A stretch of DNA of 64,000 nt from Clostridiales bacterium. Lineage in GTDB: Bacteria > Bacillota > Clostridia > Peptostreptococcales > Acidaminobacteraceae. Within the stretch, counting starts at the first letter, position 1. Every line of letters begins with the position of its first letter. Both the position numbers and the translations under genes were made by a program. Below are positions 61,955-64,000 of the stretch, piece after piece. Location of the stretch: assembly GCA_016933835.1 (NCBI GenBank), contig JAFGAC010000134.1, positions 26,511 through 90,510 on the forward strand, read 5' to 3'. Under the pieces are notes generated by a model. The model was not told the DNA's origin. It did no database searches and worked only from the letters and a program-made list of their open reading frames with translations.

Positions 61955-63844
61955 CTATAAATTTATAATAATCTCACAAGTCAAACCATAATTCTCTTTA
62001 CTGTCAAATTTAAGCTCACCATTCAACACCGCCACTACTAGATTGCTTATGATATTAATCCCCATGCCCATACTTTCTCCACTTTTATCTGTTGTAAAAA
62101 ACGGATCATATATTTTATCAAATACTTCTTGATTCATTCCGTGCCCATCATCAGTAAAAACTATGAAAAGTTTTTTTTGCACTTTTCTCACTTCTAGATT
62201 TATATTTCCACTATGGTTTTCACTAAATCCATGCACAATAGCGTTGTTCATTAATTGTGTCAGAATTTGAGTAAAGGCGCCTGGATAGCTATCTATGATA
62301 ATTTCATCATCTGCTCTAAAATTTATTTTTATTCCAGAATTTTCTGTTTGCATACCATATGATTGAATCAAACTTTCATAATGAGTAACCAAATTGAATT
62401 CCATTCTTTCATCATGATCAACACCTACAGTTATCTCAGAAAAACTTTTTATTAAATTCATTGCCTTCATCAGCTGATTCATTAAAATCTGAAAATTCTC
62501 CAACATCATTACTTTCATTTTGTTCATATTATTAAAATCATCAATTTCATCACATCGCTTTAATTGATTGTTGATTAGAGAACTCATCGTTAGACTCGTA
62601 CTTATGGGTTGATTTATTTCACGCGTTAGTCCTGAAATCAATTTTCCTAGCGATGCCATTTTTTCAGATTGTACAATTAATTTCTGTGCATTTTGTAACT
62701 CTTTCAATGATTTTTCCAGTTCATAATTCTTTTTTTCAAGTTGATTGGTTCGTATCTCTACAAGCTCTTCTAAATTCTCATTAAGAACTTTGATTTTAGC
62801 TTCATTTTTATAAATCCTATCTTCACGCATTTTAATATTTGAAAGCATCATTTCTGTGCTCTTGATCACCTTATTAAATTCACTGTATTCAGTCGGACTG
62901 AATTTCACAAAAAAATCACCATCAGATACTTTATCGAGTTGCTCTTGAAAATTATTCAATCCTTTAAAAGCTTTTCGGTAAAAAAATTTATAATGCCCAA
63001 AAGATAATAAAAAAAGAATAACTGCAACTAAAAAACTATAAAATAGATTCCTTGTCATTTCTGAAGTCATACTGATATTTGAATATGTCAATATAAAACC
63101 CCAGTCCAGTTTATCTGAGTAATCATAAGTCAACACAAAATCATTGTTGTCAACATAATTCTCGATAAATCTCTTTTCAACATCTTTATGAACAAAAACA
63201 TACTTATACAAATCTTCATTATAAATATCATAATCATCTTCAAATCCGTATACATTACCCCTACTATCAAGAATATGCACTGTATTTTCACTGTCTTTAG
63301 AGAATTGGTCAAACAAAATATTGAATTGATTTTTTCGGAGCAATCCAACGTATTTCAAATTATCATGAAAGTAAATGATTTCAATATAGTCTTTGCCCAT
63401 TTGATTCATACTTTCAATATCTATGATCATGCCGTTATCGAGCCAGATGCTATTATTGATGATGGTATTCAAATCAGGCTCATCATAATTTTCTAAAATA
63501 TTTTCAGGATAGATATAATTCATCTCATTATCTTGATCATAGACAACTACTCCCGCAAAACCATCAGCACTTTTTAAAATATTCTCGATAAAAGTATCCA
63601 TACTCTCATCTTTTGGTGCGTTGATTGCTATATTTTCAATTAAAAAAAGCGGCTTAAGAATTTTATCTTCAAGAAGAATTTTAAATGTAGTCACTTTTTC
63701 AATGTTCTTCTCGGCAATAGTTTGATTGACATAAATATAATGCTGATTAAATCCAAAAAGAAACAAAGCTACAATGATAAACATAGAAAGAACAATCGAA
63801 TAGATTGTCATTGAGCGGCTGATAGATTTTTCTTTTTTTGTCAT
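61955..63844 (-). CDS. Membrane sensor, NtrB-like histidine-kinase homologue with Arg at the phospho-His position
   Basis: A 629-residue protein. TM1 is at about 13-30 (YSIVLSMFIIVALFLFGF), then a large extracytoplasmic sensor domain (about 31-255, dCACHE-like), TM2 (LFYSFLVAVILFLLSFGHY), a HAMP-like segment, a coiled coil, and a NtrB/HATPase module. The H-box reads LGKLISGLTREINQPIS. The usual His of the AHEINNP motif is Arg (CGT codon). N-, G1- and G2-type boxes (MNNAIVHGFS, FTDDGHGMN, SMGMGINIISNLV) are intact. It probably senses a small molecule and signals by contact rather than by phosphotransfer. Ribosome-binding site: GAGGAGTAGAAA-ATG. Confidence 0.88.
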   Translation of the reverse strand: MTKKEKSISRSMTIYSIVLSMFIIVALFLFGFNQHYIYVNQTIAEKNIEKVTTFKILLEDKILKPLFLIENIAINAPKDESMDTFIENILKSADGFAGVVVYDQDNEMNYIYPENILENYDEPDLNTIINNSIWLDNGMIIDIESMNQMGKDYIEIIYFHDNLKYVGLLRKNQFNILFDQFSKDSENTVHILDSRGNVYGFEDDYDIYNEDLYKYVFVHKDVEKRFIENYVDNNDFVLTYDYSDKLDWGFILTYSNISMTSEMTRNLFYSFLVAVILFLLSFGHYKFFYRKAFKGLNNFQEQLDKVSDGDFFVKFSPTEYSEFNKVIKSTEMMLSNIKMREDRIYKNEAKIKVLNENLEELVEIRTNQLEKKNYELEKSLKELQNAQKLIVQSEKMASLGKLISGLTREINQPISTSLTMSSLINNQLKRCDEIDDFNNMNKMKVMMLENFQILMNQLMKAMNLIKSFSEITVGVDHDERMEFNLVTHYESLIQSYGMQTENSGIKINFRADDEIIIDSYPGAFTQILTQLMNNAIVHGFSENHSGNINLEVRKVQKKLFIVFTDDGHGMNQEVFDKIYDPFFTTDKSGESMGMGINIISNLVVAVLNGELKFDSKENYGLTCEIIINL

Positions 63845-63859
63845 TTTCTACTCCTCTAG

Positions 63860-64000
63860 TTATTCTATTTTATAATTTGAATAAGTATTATTTTTAATCA
63901 TATCTATAATTATATCAGTTTCAGCACTATTAAGCCATTCAATTTCCAAACCTTTTGGAATTATGACTGGCATCCTGGAATGTATTGATTTGATCTGTTC
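63860..64000 (-). CDS. C-terminal fragment of a SRAP-family protein (YedK/HMCES-type), cut by window edge
   Basis: The last 46 codons lie in the window. The segment HSRMPVIIPKGLEIEWLN matches the C-terminal SRAP pattern (H-x-R-M-P-V-I-L-P...W-L). SRAP proteins form a thiazolidine crosslink with abasic sites in single-stranded DNA, and the catalytic N-terminal part is outside the window. It ends 15 bp before the sensor gene start and runs in the same direction. Confidence 0.7.
   Translation of the reverse strand, partial: EQIKSIHSRMPVIIPKGLEIEWLNSAETDIIIDMIKNNTYSNYKIE

Noticed and set aside
1..64000. tRNA, rRNA, insertion sequences, prophage or integrase
   Set aside because: I looked for cloverleaf-like sequences, GTTCGAATC-type T-arms, transposase or recombinase signatures and flanking repeats and saw none. 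Base use is uniform across the window.

Overview
The window looks like chromosomal DNA from a strictly anaerobic, amino-acid-fermenting, low-GC Firmicute (Clostridia or Tissierellia type). Evidence: AT-rich sequence, strong GGAGG-type ribosome-binding sites, LexA/DinR-type (GAAC-N4-GTTC) rather than E. coli-type SOS boxes, a T-box leader, a FapR-like operator, a Firmicute-style YhaO/YhaN pair, the histidine-degradation route through formiminotetrahydrofolate, and a tungsten-type aldehyde:ferredoxin oxidoreductase. The species cannot be named from sequence alone. Genes are densely packed and mostly on the minus strand. No intergenic gap exceeds about 300 bases, and the two largest hold RNA elements: a 6S RNA at about 21.9-22.06 kb and a T-box at about 47.6-47.8 kb.

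Layout. 0-9 kb: tcdA, a molybdopterin oxidoreductase, a universal stress protein, truA, pepT, a class IV aminotransferase and a MATE exporter. 8.4-18.7 kb is rich in DNA repair. It holds two Y-family polymerases (the first behind a perfect LexA box), a LexA-controlled set of unknown genes, and the YhaO/YhaN nuclease-ATPase pair. 18.8-29 kb: a predicted pseudokinase/PKD/carbohydrate-binding-like membrane protein, a MocR regulator behind 6S RNA, a MacA/MacB-like export operon led by an RluA pseudouridine synthase, fabI with a FapR-like operator, and threonine aldolase. 29-39.4 kb: an AI-2E family exporter, a long glutamine synthetase, a serine-biosynthesis cluster (aminotransferase, serA, DUF1015, patatin), a nitrilase-family amidase, lipoprotein MsrAB and DegV. 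39.5-45.3 kb: an operon of SDR-type threonine dehydrogenase, hutU, ftcD, hutI and fchA, which converts urocanate to glutamate and transfers the one-carbon unit to folate. 45.4-54 kb: MgtC, asnS with its T-box, nitroreductase, glutaminase, a crotonase, a two-component system with a diguanylate cyclase, and a YkvA-like protein.

54-63.8 kb is the most distinctive region. One operon encodes a split HcnABC/sarcosine-oxidase-like flavin dehydrogenase (2Fe-2S protein, FAD oxidoreductase, ferredoxin, BFD-like protein, DAO-family flavoprotein), a four-cluster ferredoxin, an AOR-family tungsten enzyme and a MoaD-like protein. It starts at a well-formed sigma-54 promoter. Just upstream lie a sigma-54 activator without a receiver domain and a membrane sensor that resembles a histidine kinase but has arginine in place of the phospho-accepting histidine. 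I infer a signal-induced system that oxidises an amine or imino acid to an aldehyde and then to an acid, passing electrons to ferredoxin. The substrate is unknown. The window ends inside the 3' part of a SRAP (YedK/HMCES-type) gene.

Start codons were reassigned in many genes where a ribosome-binding site pointed to an internal ATG, TTG or GTG.
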